NCBI RefSeq assembly: GCF_003691585.1
Contig: NZ_CP033169.1
Coordinates: 2,852,001-2,916,000, forward strand
Reading direction: 5' to 3'
Length of the DNA stretch: 64,000 bases
Source of the DNA: Biomaibacter acetigenes
GTDB taxonomy: Bacteria > Bacillota > Thermosediminibacteria > Thermosediminibacterales > Tepidanaerobacteraceae
Shown here piece after piece: positions 25,450 to 34,831 of this stretch (position 1 is its first letter; each line of letters begins with the position of its first letter). The position numbers and the translations under genes were made by a program. Below the pieces are notes generated by a model, which had not been told where the DNA came from, did no database searches, and saw nothing but the letters and a program-made list of their open reading frames with translations.

Positions 25450-26787
25450 TTACCGCAGCTCTTCTTTTATCACTGCCGCTATATCCTCCGCTGTGCGGTT
25501 TATCTCGGCCTCATCTTCACCTTCCACCATTACCCTTATGAGGGGTTCGGTGCCCGATGGGCGTACCACTATGCGGCCCCGTTCACCCATGGCTTCTTCG
25601 GCTTTCTTTATGGCTTCTTCTATTCTTGCATTGCCGGCGTATTTGGATTTATCCTCCACTTTTACGTTCAGCAGCACCTGGGGATATACTTTCATGATTT
25701 TCGCCAGCTCCGACAGGGGTTTTTTCTCCTCCACCATGGCCTTTAGCAGGTTGACCGCGGTTATGAGTCCATCACCGGTGGTGTTGTAATCCAGGAATAT
25801 GATATGGCCCGACTGTTCGCCGCCGAAGTTGTGGCCTCCCTTTAAGATCTCCTCCAGCACATATCTATCGCCCACTTTTGTCCTGACCATCCTGATAGCG
25901 GCCTTTTTCAGGGCCGCTCCAAGCCCCATATTGCTCATGACGGTGGTCACCACAGTGCTGTTTTTTAAAAGACCGCGGCGGTGGAGGTATGTGCCGCAGA
26001 TGGCCATGACATGGTCGCCATCCACCACATCGCCCTTCTCGTCCACCGCTATCAATCGATCTGCATCACCGTCAAAGGAAAGGCCTACATCGGCACCGAT
26101 TTGTTTCACAAAACTCGAGATGGTTTCGGGATGGGTAGAGCCGCACTTCACATTGATATTGCAGCCATCGGGCCTGTCATTTATCACATAGACCTCGGCA
26201 CCCAGAGCTTTCAGGGCAGACGGGGCTACCCTGCAGGATGCTCCATTGGCACAGTCCACGGCTATCTTTAGCCCCGAAAAATCCATACCTGCCACGGTCT
26301 TGACAAAATTTACATATGGTTCAAGGCCGTTTTCCTCCAGGACTCTCCCCACCTCAATCCCCGTGGGATTTGGTATTTGCCCGTCGGGATTTTGAACCAG
26401 GGCTTCGATTTCGTCTTCCATGGCATCGGGAAGTTTGTAGCCATCTTTGTCAAAAAATTTTATACCGTTATATTCCACAGGGTTGTGGGAAGCGGATATG
26501 ACCACTCCCGCATCGGCATTAAAATGGCGTGTAAGATATGCTATAGATGGTGTGGGCATGATACCTACTTTTAACACATCGGCTCCGGCAGAACAAATAC
26601 CCGCTATCAGGGCTGATTCCAGCATATCCCCGGATATGCGGGTATCTTTGCCCACCACTATGACAGGTTTTTTATGAGTTTCTGAAAGCACAAAAGCTCC
26701 TGCTCTTCCAAGATAATAAGCCAAAAGGGGGGTTAAATCCTTGTTGGCAACTCCCCTCACTCCATCGGTTCCAAAAAGCCGTGACAT
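25450..26787 (-). CDS. glmM: Phosphoglucosamine mutase
   Basis: GlmM interconverts glucosamine-6-phosphate and glucosamine-1-phosphate, the step after GlmS. All family marks are present: FGTDGVRG at the N-terminus, the phosphoserine loop ISASHNPVEYNG near residue 100, the metal-binding DGDADR near residue 240, the sugar-binding GGEQSGHIIF near residue 325, and RPSGTEPLIRVMVE near the C-terminus. At 445 residues it is the normal length. It lies between cdaR and glmS, as in Bacillus, where CdaA/CdaR and GlmM interact physically. It sits 34 bp downstream of cdaR. Confidence 0.97.
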   Translation of the reverse strand: MSRLFGTDGVRGVANKDLTPLLAYYLGRAGAFVLSETHKKPVIVVGKDTRISGDMLESALIAGICSAGADVLKVGIMPTPSIAYLTRHFNADAGVVISASHNPVEYNGIKFFDKDGYKLPDAMEDEIEALVQNPDGQIPNPTGIEVGRVLEENGLEPYVNFVKTVAGMDFSGLKIAVDCANGASCRVAPSALKALGAEVYVINDRPDGCNINVKCGSTHPETISSFVKQIGADVGLSFDGDADRLIAVDEKGDVVDGDHVMAICGTYLHRRGLLKNSTVVTTVMSNMGLGAALKKAAIRMVRTKVGDRYVLEEILKGGHNFGGEQSGHIIFLDYNTTGDGLITAVNLLKAMVEEKKPLSELAKIMKVYPQVLLNVKVEDKSKYAGNARIEEAIKKAEEAMGERGRIVVRPSGTEPLIRVMVEGEDEAEINRTAEDIAAVIKEELR

Positions 26788-26821
26788 TAAATTTCTCCTC
26801 TCCGTAATATCATCATATGCA

Positions 26822-28048
26822 CTATATGCGCCGGATGGTAACCTTTATTACATCTGGCTCAATTTTCTGTATGATGTAGGGCATTGGAGCCTCCGCATGG
26901 ATTTTAAGGGTATGTTCACCCTCGGAAAGCCCCGCTGCATCCACATAAACTTTTATTATATTATTGTTTACTCTATCAATAATACTCTCAGGACCATTCA
27001 CTGTCAATATTATGGCTTTATTTTCCATTTCCGCCTGCAAGTCTAAAGGAAGATCTTTTATGCTGATATCGTTGGGTCCCAGGTTTAAAGACCTGGAAGA
27101 TAGTTTTTCTATCTCCACCGTTACTCTAACAGTATTGCTGTTTTCGCCAAAGGTCTTAAGGGTCTGATTAAAAGTCTTCACTCCTCTGGGCAAAGCTAGT
27201 TTTACTTCTTTCGTAATAGTCTGGGCATATCCCTGAATACTCAAGGGTTCCGTGCTTACAGTCTGAAGCTGATTCAAGATTTCCCGCGGTGCTGTTACCG
27301 ATATCATCGGCGGTTCTACTCGCACATCCTTTATAATATATCCTTCGAGAGGGGCTCCCTTTATGTTGGGGGTAATAGATACACTGCTCACAGGCACTAT
27401 GGGCACAGTTACCTCTACCATATCGGGCCTGAATGAAATATCTTTCTGTTCTTTCCCCTGGGAATCCAGTACTCTTAAAGGCAATGTAGTCACAACGGTA
27501 GCATCTTTACCGGATATATCTACCTGGGCAGATACAGTCTTAATGGCATTTACACGGCTTCTAGGACCTTTTACCACCACTGCCTGCGGTTTGGCCGTGG
27601 CTTGTGCCCAGTCAAACCCTTCGACGGGCACCCCCTTCACATCTACCGAAACCGGCATCTGTTCTTCGATGATGCCATCCAGTGACACCATGATTTCTTT
27701 TGGGGAAAAGTCCAGCAGTTCTATGTTCCCCGGCACGCTTACGCTCACCGGAAGCAGATTTTCTCCTTCCATGCGGCCCCTCAAGTTTACCTCTGCATCT
27801 ATATCCTGGGGTTTTAAGTCCGCTATCAAGCTGCGGCGGCCCTTGACTTTTACATTTACAAAGAATTTCTGAGAATCATCAAGCAGTACGAACTTATTCT
27901 GGTCAAGGTTTGTGAGTTTAACCGGCACATCTCTCACCACATAGGTAACCTGGGGATTTTGCTCGTTCATCACGTACATCCACATGACAAGGGCTGCTAC
28001 TACGGATATTATCTTTATCGCAAGGTCGCTTGAAAAAAACTTACCCAT
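26822..28048 (-). CDS. cdaR: YbbR-domain regulator CdaR
   Basis: This is a 408-residue secreted-side protein with one N-terminal membrane anchor (LAIKIISVVAALVMWMYV), followed by about four YbbR repeats; NEQNPQVTYVVRDVPV is a typical YbbR opening. CdaR binds and tunes the diadenylate cyclase CdaA across the membrane. The start codon overlaps the end of cdaA by eight bases, so the two are translationally coupled. It precedes glmM, tying c-di-AMP level to cell-wall precursor supply as in other Firmicutes. Confidence 0.92.
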   Translation of the reverse strand: MGKFFSSDLAIKIISVVAALVMWMYVMNEQNPQVTYVVRDVPVKLTNLDQNKFVLLDDSQKFFVNVKVKGRRSLIADLKPQDIDAEVNLRGRMEGENLLPVSVSVPGNIELLDFSPKEIMVSLDGIIEEQMPVSVDVKGVPVEGFDWAQATAKPQAVVVKGPRSRVNAIKTVSAQVDISGKDATVVTTLPLRVLDSQGKEQKDISFRPDMVEVTVPIVPVSSVSITPNIKGAPLEGYIIKDVRVEPPMISVTAPREILNQLQTVSTEPLSIQGYAQTITKEVKLALPRGVKTFNQTLKTFGENSNTVRVTVEIEKLSSRSLNLGPNDISIKDLPLDLQAEMENKAIILTVNGPESIIDRVNNNIIKVYVDAAGLSEGEHTLKIHAEAPMPYIIQKIEPDVIKVTIRRI

Positions 28049-28865
28049 TGGACCTCCTCCAGTACCACAGGGATGATTTCTTTTCCTTTATCTGGTAAAT
28101 ATCTTTCAGCATATTCTTCAGGGTCTTAACATCCAGGTAGCGGCTCAGCTTGCCTTCCCTGGCCACGGAAATGACACCGGTTTCCTCCGATACAATGATG
28201 GCCACCGCATCGGACTGCTCAGTAACACCAAGGGCTGCCCGGTGCCTGGTGCCCAGTTCCTTGCTGAGGTTGGGGTTTTCGGTGAGGGGAAGATAGCAGC
28301 CTGCAGCCATGATCTTATCGTTTCTGATGATTACTGCTCCATCGTGCAGCGGAGTATTGGGAATAAATATGTTTATCAAAAGCTCGGCAGTAACATTGCC
28401 GCCTATCTTTATACCGGTTTCGATGTACTCATTTAGGCCTGTCTGCTTTTCCAGAACCATAAGGGCGCCTATCTTATCCTTAGATAGTTCCTCGGCGGCT
28501 CCGGCAATATGGTCTATGAGCCGGTTTAACTCCTCTTCCCCCAGGCCCAAAAGCGGTGTGGAGAAAAACCTTCCTCTGCCCATCTGCTCCAGCGCCCTGC
28601 GGAGTTCAGGCTGAAATACTATGAGAAGGGCTATGGCTCCCACCGTCATAGCATTTTTAAGTATCCAGTTTATGGTATAAAGCCCAAGCCATTCGCTGAG
28701 TTTTGTGGAAACCACCAGCACCACAAGGCCTTTTAAAAGCTGTACGGCCCTGGTTCCGCGGATAAGCTGAATGGCCTTAAAAGAAACATATGCCACAATG
28801 GCAATATCTAAAAGGTCCATCAGGCGAAAACCCTTGAAAAGTTCAAAAAGCTGGAGAGACATCAT
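28041..28865 (-). CDS. cdaA: Diadenylate cyclase CdaA
   Basis: CdaA makes c-di-AMP from two ATP at the membrane. Three membrane segments occupy residues about 10-90. The DAC catalytic domain follows, with the metal and ATP motif PLHDGAVIIRNDK and the second motif GTRHRAALGVTEQSD. The 274-residue length fits the family. It starts the cdaA-cdaR-glmM-glmS block. The start is one of two adjacent ATGs after GGGGTGA. c-di-AMP controls potassium and osmotic homeostasis in Firmicutes. Confidence 0.96.
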   Translation of the reverse strand: MMSLQLFELFKGFRLMDLLDIAIVAYVSFKAIQLIRGTRAVQLLKGLVVLVVSTKLSEWLGLYTINWILKNAMTVGAIALLIVFQPELRRALEQMGRGRFFSTPLLGLGEEELNRLIDHIAGAAEELSKDKIGALMVLEKQTGLNEYIETGIKIGGNVTAELLINIFIPNTPLHDGAVIIRNDKIMAAGCYLPLTENPNLSKELGTRHRAALGVTEQSDAVAIIVSEETGVISVAREGKLSRYLDVKTLKNMLKDIYQIKEKKSSLWYWRRSNG

Positions 28866-28969
28866 TTCACCCCGAACAAAAATACTACATTATAATTATA
28901 ACATTTTATTACGAATAAAGTATATTTAAGAAAAGATTTTATTAAAAAATTTTAACTGATTATAAAGAA

Positions 28970-28993
28970 AGGGTGGAACTTCATATCCACCCT
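28970..28993 (-). terminator. Terminator after the bactofilin-like gene
   Basis: An 8-bp stem (AGGGTGGA with TCCACCCT) is followed on the minus strand by TTTCTTT, directly after the stop codon of the gene at 29010. It separates the sigma-factor operon from cdaA. Confidence 0.75.
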
Positions 28994-29009
28994 GATTTAG
29001 TTTATGTTT

Positions 29010-29876
29010 TCAAGCTATGATTTTTGTGCCGAAGCGGGTATCGGCGGTGATTCCCAGGGCCAGCATCAAAACCGCCAGCCCGGATATGGCCCCCACGAAG
29101 GGCACCATTTGCACGAGCCAGAGCAGCACGGCCCCCAGGATGTACTCCACAAAAATGCCGGGTTTCAGGTGAAGCTGTTCATTGAGCTTTCTTCCAAGGA
29201 ATATGCTTATCCCCAGGTAGCCGTAGAACCCGGCGGCGGCCACCAGCAGTAGGGCCAGGGGTATGAGCGGAATACCGATAATGGTTATGGCCATCAGAAA
29301 GAGCGCCATGGGCAGGAGCAGTATGGCAAGTATCCCTATGAGAAATCTCCTCCCCAATTCCTTATCGACTACATCGGCAGCGGCTTTTATGCTGTTGGGG
29401 AAAAGTATTATGGCAAGGGCACCGAGAGAGATAAGCCCCAGGAAATGCATTATTTTAAAAACATACGGAAAGCCCATGTTAAATATGGTTATGCCGCGTC
29501 TCCCGGAACCCCAGTGTATACCGTATTTTGTCACATTTTTTATTATGTCCTTTAACCCTTCCCCGACTCCCACCTGGGTGACCTTACCGTAGATTTTTGC
29601 GCTGTCGCTTCTGGTGATGCGGCCCCCCACGGCGGTTACATCCCCCATAACCTCTCCGTTTATGGTGACATTACCCATGATGGAAACTACATCGCCCATC
29701 ACCTTGCCGTCAACGGTCACATTGCCCATGATGGCCACCGCATCGCCGAAAACAACCTCGTCTGTTCCCACTACCACATCTCCCTGAATCTGCACCCGGT
29801 CGCTACCTTCATCGGCCAGAGCTGCACCCGGGAGCATCAACACCATTATTATCAAAATCGCCAAAAACCTCTTCAT
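29010..29876 (-). CDS. Bactofilin-like polymer-forming membrane protein
   Basis: A cleavable signal peptide (LAILIIMVLMLPGAALA) is followed by about 90 residues of short hydrophobic beta-helix repeats (VQIQGDVVVGTDEVVFGDAV, then AIMGNVTVDGKVMGDVV). This is the polymer-forming bactofilin pattern. The C-terminal half has about four membrane segments between residues 140 and 285. The 5' start uses the ATG after GGAGGG. It is the third gene of the sigma/anti-sigma operon and lies 20 bp from the anti-sigma gene, so it may be an effector of the envelope response. The function of this combined architecture is unknown. Confidence 0.75.
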   Translation of the reverse strand: MKRFLAILIIMVLMLPGAALADEGSDRVQIQGDVVVGTDEVVFGDAVAIMGNVTVDGKVMGDVVSIMGNVTINGEVMGDVTAVGGRITRSDSAKIYGKVTQVGVGEGLKDIIKNVTKYGIHWGSGRRGITIFNMGFPYVFKIMHFLGLISLGALAIILFPNSIKAAADVVDKELGRRFLIGILAILLLPMALFLMAITIIGIPLIPLALLLVAAAGFYGYLGISIFLGRKLNEQLHLKPGIFVEYILGAVLLWLVQMVPFVGAISGLAVLMLALGITADTRFGTKIIA

Positions 29877-29895
29877 GCAAATTCCCTCCATATTT

Positions 29896-30489
29896 TTACG
29901 TATTTTTACTACCTGTAGCTTCTGTGGGGGCCAGCAACCTCACCCATAGCGAAAATCCCACTATAAACACCCCAATGACCAGGACTGCGCTCATTGGATA
30001 CTGCCTCCAGATCTCCGCCAGGATTCTCGCAGGAAAAGTAAGGGCTGATTGAAGGTCCATTATGACTTTTACTGTAAACCCCGCCATCCACAGAGCGGTA
30101 TTTAAGATGCCGCTTACGCTTTTTACAACCATGACAAACCAGCCTACGGCGCCGATAAAGGCCGGGATGATATCTGCCGGATTGTAGGGCGCAAGCAGAA
30201 TCGTCACTGCTAGTATAGCCAGCAGTAATGCGGGGATAGCCATCACAATTGGAATGTTTCTTTCGGCTTTTTCATTATAAATCTTTGTCATGACCTTTTG
30301 TGTGAAATTCTGCCCCGGTGACAGAAGAGGAAGGTCTGAAAGCATCACATACTGCCTCTGCATGGCCTCAAGAAACTCGGAGCAGTGTACGCATTTACTC
30401 AGATGTTGCTCAAGGTCCCGCTTTCCCCGAGCATCAAGGGCCCCATCCAGATATTCCATTATTCTTTCTTCATAAAAATCACATCCCAC
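29896..30489 (-). CDS. Zinc-binding anti-sigma factor
   Basis: This protein of about 197 residues has an N-terminal anti-sigma zinc motif (LEQHLSKCVHCSEFL, giving H-x3-C-x2-C). It is followed by membrane segments around residues 85-105 and 115-140 and a last one near residue 170-190 (SAVLVIGVFIVGFSLWV). It would hold the adjacent ECF sigma factor at the membrane until released by an envelope signal. The start is a GTG spaced seven bases from GGAGGTG. It overlaps the sigma gene's stop by 11 bases, so the two are translationally coupled. Confidence 0.88.
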   Translation of the reverse strand: MGCDFYEERIMEYLDGALDARGKRDLEQHLSKCVHCSEFLEAMQRQYVMLSDLPLLSPGQNFTQKVMTKIYNEKAERNIPIVMAIPALLLAILAVTILLAPYNPADIIPAFIGAVGWFVMVVKSVSGILNTALWMAGFTVKVIMDLQSALTFPARILAEIWRQYPMSAVLVIGVFIVGFSLWVRLLAPTEATGSKNT

Positions 30490-31078
30490 TGCCTTCACCT
30501 CCGTCAAGTTTTTCCCTCAGCAGTTTCCTGGCCCTGAAGAGCCGGTTTTTTACAATAGACATGGGCACGTTCAGCACCCGACATATCTCCTGGTAGGAAA
30601 GCCCCTGAAAGTGAAATAACATTAGAGGAACTCTATATTCTTCCGGAAGGTTTTGCACTGCCTGGTGAAGCCTTACAGCACTGTCGCGGGCTTCAGTGAT
30701 TTCCTCCGGGGTCCCGGAAGATGCCGCCAGTATATCCTCTTCCAGCGGCGCCGCCTCTTTCCTTTTTCGCAGATAATCAATGCAGAGGTTGTATGTTATC
30801 CTGTAGACCCATGTGGAGAATTTGGTGCGGCCGGCATCGTATGTTTTCAGGCTCCTGTAGATCTTTATAAAGGTTTCCTGGGATACATCTTCGGCCTCCT
30901 CTCGAGAAGAAAGCATCCTGTAGGCCATGGTAAAAACCCTGTTCTTGTAGCGGTCTACTATAATGGCAAAAGCGCCGGTATCGCCTGAAAGCACCTGTTT
31001 TATTATCTTTTCATCAAGTTTTTCATCATTGGGCATTTTACCGACATAGTTTTCATCTGTCGCCTGCTGTGGGCACAT
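30479..31078 (-). CDS. ECF sigma factor (SigW-like)
   Basis: This 199-residue ECF sigma has region 2 (YRMLSSREEAEDVSQETFIKI, then FSTWVYRITYNLCIDYLRKR) and region 4 (LPEEYRVPLMLFHFQGLSY, then QEICRVLNVPMSIVKNRLFRA). The start has AGGTG upstream. Gene order sigma, anti-sigma, membrane effector points to envelope stress. It resembles the RpoE/SigW branch; the exact group is not assigned. The upstream region is listed separately. Confidence 0.9.
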   Translation of the reverse strand: MCPQQATDENYVGKMPNDEKLDEKIIKQVLSGDTGAFAIIVDRYKNRVFTMAYRMLSSREEAEDVSQETFIKIYRSLKTYDAGRTKFSTWVYRITYNLCIDYLRKRKEAAPLEEDILAASSGTPEEITEARDSAVRLHQAVQNLPEEYRVPLMLFHFQGLSYQEICRVLNVPMSIVKNRLFRARKLLREKLDGGEGSGM

Positions 31079-31429
31079 GCAATCACCTGACTTTTAAAGC
31101 CTGTTTTTCCGGCTTCATATATATATACGGATGAATTTTGTTTTGGTCTGAAAGACCTTTGAAATTTTTCAGGAAAAGATAAGCAGGAGATGAGCCTCCT
31201 TCCTGCGCCTGATGAAACCCAAAAAAATTATACTATAAGCCGGTATAAACTAAAATAACTGGTTGATTAATTTTCATCAAACAATACTCCTAACATTATT
31301 TGCCGAAAAATGAAATGCTTCACTGTTTTCCAAGTGTGATATAATTAACATATGGAAGTCAAGTTTTGTGTTATGATCTGAATACATACAATATGCGGAG
31401 TATAAAATCTATGGAAAGGGTGAACATGA
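31079..31429. other. Divergent region between the sigma operon and aspA
   Basis: It contains a stem-loop (AAGCC...GGCTT, 31098-31116). There is also a TATAAT-like box on the minus strand near 31236-31241 that could serve the sigma operon, and a GGAAAGGGTG ribosome binding site for aspA near 31411-31420. No gene is seen. Confidence 0.45.
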
Positions 31430-32833
31430 TTGGGTTTTCGTGTGGAGCACGATCTTCTGGGGGAAAGGCAGGTGCCCGAAGAGGCATACTACGGGATCCA
31501 CACCCTGCGGGCGATAGAGAATTTTCCCCTGACCGGGCGACCCATACATAAAAAGCTGGTAATGGCCCTGGTGACGGTGAAAAAAGCCGCCGCCCTGGCC
31601 AATACGGAACTTGGGTTTTTGCCCGAAAGCATCGGCAAGGCCATTACAGCCGCCTGTGATGAAATACTGGCGGGAAACCTGCTGGAACAATTTGTGGTAG
31701 ACTCCATCCAGGGAGGTGCCGGTACCTCCTCCAATATGAACGCCAATGAGGTTATCGCCAACAGGGCCATCGAGATACTGGGCGGCAAAAAAGGCGATTA
31801 TTCCATGGTCCATCCCATAAATCATGTTAACCTTTTCCAATCCACCAATGATGTGTACCCCACCGCCCTGAGGATCGCAGCCATATGGTTGTTGAAGCCC
31901 CTGAGTGAGAGCATGGCCCGGCTGCAGGAAGCATTGCAGCAAAAGGAAAATGAGTTTTGCGATTGTTTAAAAGTGGGAAGGACCCAGCTTCAGGACGCGG
32001 TACCCATCATGCTGGGGCAGGAGTTTGGCGCCTACGCCCAGGCCATCGCCCGGGACCGCTGGAGACTCTATAAGGTGGAGGAACGCCTGCGTCAGGTCAA
32101 TATCGGAGGCACTGCCGTAGGGACGGGCCTTAATGCGGATAAAAGATATATCTACCTTGTCACGGAGAAGCTCCAGGACCTTACGGGCTTAGGCCTTGCC
32201 CGGGCGGAATACCTCATGGACCCCACTCAGAACGCCGATGTGTTCGTGGAGGTTTCGGGGCTCCTCAAGTCTGCCGCAGTGAACCTTTCCAAGATCGCCA
32301 GCGATTTGCGGTTGCTTTCCTCAGGCCCTCGGGCGGGGCTCATGGAAATAAACCTGCCATCCATGCAGGCAGGTTCTTCCATCATGCCGGGCAAGGTGAA
32401 CCCCATCATCCCTGAAGCGGTAAACCAGGTGGCCTTTCAGGTCATGGCCAATGATATGGCTATAACGCTGGCGGCCCAGGCCGGGCAGCTGGAACTGAAT
32501 GCCATGCTGCCGCTGATAGCCCACAATCTGCTGGAATCGCTGGAAATCATGGATAATGCGGTGAAAATATTCATAAAACGCTGTATATCGGGAATAACAG
32601 CCAACCGGGAACGCTGCGGTAAGCTCCTGGAAGAAAGCTTTTCCACTCTCGCAGCCCTAACGCCTCACATAGGTTATGATGCGGCGACGGTGGTGGCCCA
32701 AAAGGCGTTGGCCGAAAAAAAGTCCGTGCGGCAGGTGGTGCTGGAAATGGGGCTTATAGAGGAGGAAAAGCTTAACAGGTTGCTTTGTCCCTACGAGCTT
32801 ACAAAACCCGGCAATTTCGAGGTTCGAAGTTAG
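31430..32833 (+). CDS. aspA: Aspartate ammonia-lyase
   Basis: Aspartase reversibly converts aspartate to fumarate and ammonia. The 467-residue protein shows the family order: EHDLLGERQVPEEAYYGIHTL at the start, GGAGTSSNMNANEVIANRA near residue 100, and the signature GSSIMPGKVNPIIPEAVNQV near residue 320. The start is TTG with GGAAAGGGTG upstream. Its last residues (NFEVRS) are encoded by a TTCGA-rich dispersed repeat, so the C-terminus may be unusual. It is followed directly by hydF; aspA is often found inside hydrogenase-maturation clusters, perhaps reflecting radical-SAM maturation chemistry and its by-product ammonia. Confidence 0.93.
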   Translation: MGFRVEHDLLGERQVPEEAYYGIHTLRAIENFPLTGRPIHKKLVMALVTVKKAAALANTELGFLPESIGKAITAACDEILAGNLLEQFVVDSIQGGAGTSSNMNANEVIANRAIEILGGKKGDYSMVHPINHVNLFQSTNDVYPTALRIAAIWLLKPLSESMARLQEALQQKENEFCDCLKVGRTQLQDAVPIMLGQEFGAYAQAIARDRWRLYKVEERLRQVNIGGTAVGTGLNADKRYIYLVTEKLQDLTGLGLARAEYLMDPTQNADVFVEVSGLLKSAAVNLSKIASDLRLLSSGPRAGLMEINLPSMQAGSSIMPGKVNPIIPEAVNQVAFQVMANDMAITLAAQAGQLELNAMLPLIAHNLLESLEIMDNAVKIFIKRCISGITANRERCGKLLEESFSTLAALTPHIGYDAATVVAQKALAEKKSVRQVVLEMGLIEEEKLNRLLCPYELTKPGNFEVRS

Positions 32834-32924
32834 AGTTCGATTTAAGACAAGGTGACGGTTGTCTTGTCTGATAAAATCTAGAAGCACTAGAACCGTACCC
32901 ATGCTTCCAGAAAGGATGAGTATT

Positions 32925-34157
32925 ATGGAAAATACATTGAATTCTACTCCTACAGCAAGTAGATTGCACATTGCCATCTTCGGCAGGAGGAATGCTGGAA
33001 AATCAAGCCTCATAAACGCCATCACCAATCAGGACATCGCCCTGGTATCTTCGGTGGCTGGGACTACTACGGATCCGGTTTTTAAAGCCATGGAACTTTT
33101 ACCTATAGGTCCTGTGGTCATCATAGACACTGCGGGAATCGACGATGTGGGGGAACTGGGAGAGCTCCGGGTAAAAAAGACGTACCAGGTTTTAAACAAA
33201 ACCGATCTGGCGGTGCTTATCATCGACGGTGAAACGGGAGTTACCGATTATGACATGGAGGTTTTAGCCAGGATAAAGGAGAAAAAACTTCCGGTAGTGG
33301 GAATTATAAATAAAAAAGATATCGCCGGCTATACCCCGGGCGATAAAAAAAAGTGGGAACAGCAGCTGGGGATAAGCCTTCTGGAAGTTTCGGCTTTGAA
33401 TAGAGAAGGCATCGACGATTTAAAGCGCGAGATAATAAATAAAGCCCCCGTGGATTTTTCCGAGATCCCCATCATCAGCGACCTTTTAAATCCAGGTGAT
33501 TTTGCGGTGCTGGTGATACCCATTGATAAAGCTGCTCCCAAAGGGAGGCTGATCCTCCCCCAGCAGCAGACCATAAGGGACATCCTGGACCATGATGCCA
33601 TAGCCATCGTCACAAAAGAATATGAGCTTAAGGAAACCCTGGACAACCTCTCTAAAAAGCCCAGGATTGTGGTCACCGATTCCCAGGCCTTCCTGAAGGT
33701 GGCCGCCGATACCCCGAAGGATGTGTGGATGACATCTTTCTCCATCCTTTTTGCCCGCCACAAAGGGGAGCTGGCCCAGCTCGTGGCCGGAGTAAAGGCA
33801 ATAGAAGACCTGAAGCCGGGGGACAGGGTGCTCATATCCGAAGCCTGCACCCACCACCGCCAGGCCGATGACATAGGCAAGGTAAAGATACCCCGATGGC
33901 TTCGGCAGATGGTGGGAGGAGATCTCCACTTCGAGTGGTCCAGCGGATTCACCTTTCCGGAAAACCTGTTGGAGTTCAAGCTTGTGGTGCACTGCGGGGC
34001 GTGCATGCTCAACAGGAGGGAAATGCTGTACCGCCTCTCCATTTTGAAACAAAAAAATATACCCGTAGTAAACTACGGGGTCCTCATAGCCTATGTGCAC
34101 GGCATCCTGCCCAGGGCTCTGGAACCTTTTCCTTATGCACGGATGATGCTAAAATAA
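32925..34157 (+). CDS. hydF: [FeFe]-hydrogenase maturation GTPase HydF
   Basis: HydF is the scaffold on which the 2Fe subcluster of [FeFe]-hydrogenase is assembled and then delivered to HydA. The GTPase domain has G1 (GRRNAGKSSLINA), G3 (IDTAGIDDVG) and G4 (INKKD). The C-terminal cluster-binding ligands are C-x-H in SEACTHHRQAD and HCGACM near the end, the classical Cys/His set. The start is the ATG after AAAGGATG. HydE, HydG and HydA are not in this window, so the enzyme must be encoded elsewhere. It indicates an anaerobic, hydrogen-metabolising host. Confidence 0.95.
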   Translation: MENTLNSTPTASRLHIAIFGRRNAGKSSLINAITNQDIALVSSVAGTTTDPVFKAMELLPIGPVVIIDTAGIDDVGELGELRVKKTYQVLNKTDLAVLIIDGETGVTDYDMEVLARIKEKKLPVVGIINKKDIAGYTPGDKKKWEQQLGISLLEVSALNREGIDDLKREIINKAPVDFSEIPIISDLLNPGDFAVLVIPIDKAAPKGRLILPQQQTIRDILDHDAIAIVTKEYELKETLDNLSKKPRIVVTDSQAFLKVAADTPKDVWMTSFSILFARHKGELAQLVAGVKAIEDLKPGDRVLISEACTHHRQADDIGKVKIPRWLRQMVGGDLHFEWSSGFTFPENLLEFKLVVHCGACMLNRREMLYRLSILKQKNIPVVNYGVLIAYVHGILPRALEPFPYARMMLK

Positions 34158-34205
34158 GTCAGTGAGTCAGAGAACCGTCCCCTGACTCATCTTCCCCTGA
34201 CTCAT
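34158..34205. repeat. REP-like palindromic repeat, copy 2
   Basis: The 27-bp unit TGAGTCAGAGAACCGTCCCC...TGACTCA (34163-34189) is the reverse complement of the copy at 2226-2252, followed by a partial second CCCCTGACTCAT. It fills the gap between the convergent hydF and ntpD genes and runs into the ntpD stop. Confidence 0.75.
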
Positions 34206-34825
34206 GCCCGGCGGAGTTTTTTCTTTTTCAGTACTTTGAGGCGGAAGAAATCTTCCCTTTCCTTTTCCTCCAGCACCTCGGAGATCATTTTCACCAGAGC
34301 TTCGTATTTTGGTATCTGGATATTCTGGAGGGCGTTGGCCCTCTTCTGGGTCCTCTTAATCTCCATGGCCAGCTTATATACCGAATCTTCCACTTCCGCC
34401 AGCTCATAAAGCAGGTATTTTACCTGGTGAAATTTCTGCAGGGCCACATCCAGGGCGGTATTGGTGTGATAAAAGCTGTAGTAATGTTCAAGGTCATGCT
34501 TTTCATATTTTATCTTCGGTATCTCCACCCCCATGACACTGTGGGTAAGCACTGTAAATTCGGTAGCCCGGGGTATGGACTTGGCCACCTCATGGACCTC
34601 ATTTATTCCCAGGGTGATGTTGGCCATGGTCAGGGCTTCATAGGCATCTTTGAAAATCTCCCGCATCTTCTGCTGCATCTCTTTGGCCCTATCCATAAGC
34701 CCCATCATTTCTCTTATCAGCACGTTTCTTTTTTTATCCAGCAGTTCATACCCTTTTTTGGAGAAGTCCAGGGCTGCCTGGGCTGCCATTAAATTGGCCT
34801 TGGTGGGAGCAATGTTTTCCTGCAT
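34202..34825 (-). CDS. ntpD: V-type ATPase subunit D
   Basis: This is the central-shaft subunit D of a V/A-type ATPase. The 207-residue protein is almost wholly helical, with the family opening IAPTKANLMAAQAALDFSKKG and RRTRERANALQ-like KRTQKRANALQNIQIPKYEAL near residue 165. It would form the coiled-coil rotor inside the A3B3 head, coupled to subunit F. It is the last gene of the operon, and its stop overlaps a REP-like repeat. The start is the ATG after GAGGAAGTG. Confidence 0.93.
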   Translation of the reverse strand: MQENIAPTKANLMAAQAALDFSKKGYELLDKKRNVLIREMMGLMDRAKEMQQKMREIFKDAYEALTMANITLGINEVHEVAKSIPRATEFTVLTHSVMGVEIPKIKYEKHDLEHYYSFYHTNTALDVALQKFHQVKYLLYELAEVEDSVYKLAMEIKRTQKRANALQNIQIPKYEALVKMISEVLEEKEREDFFRLKVLKKKKLRRA

Positions 34826-34831
34826 CAAAAA

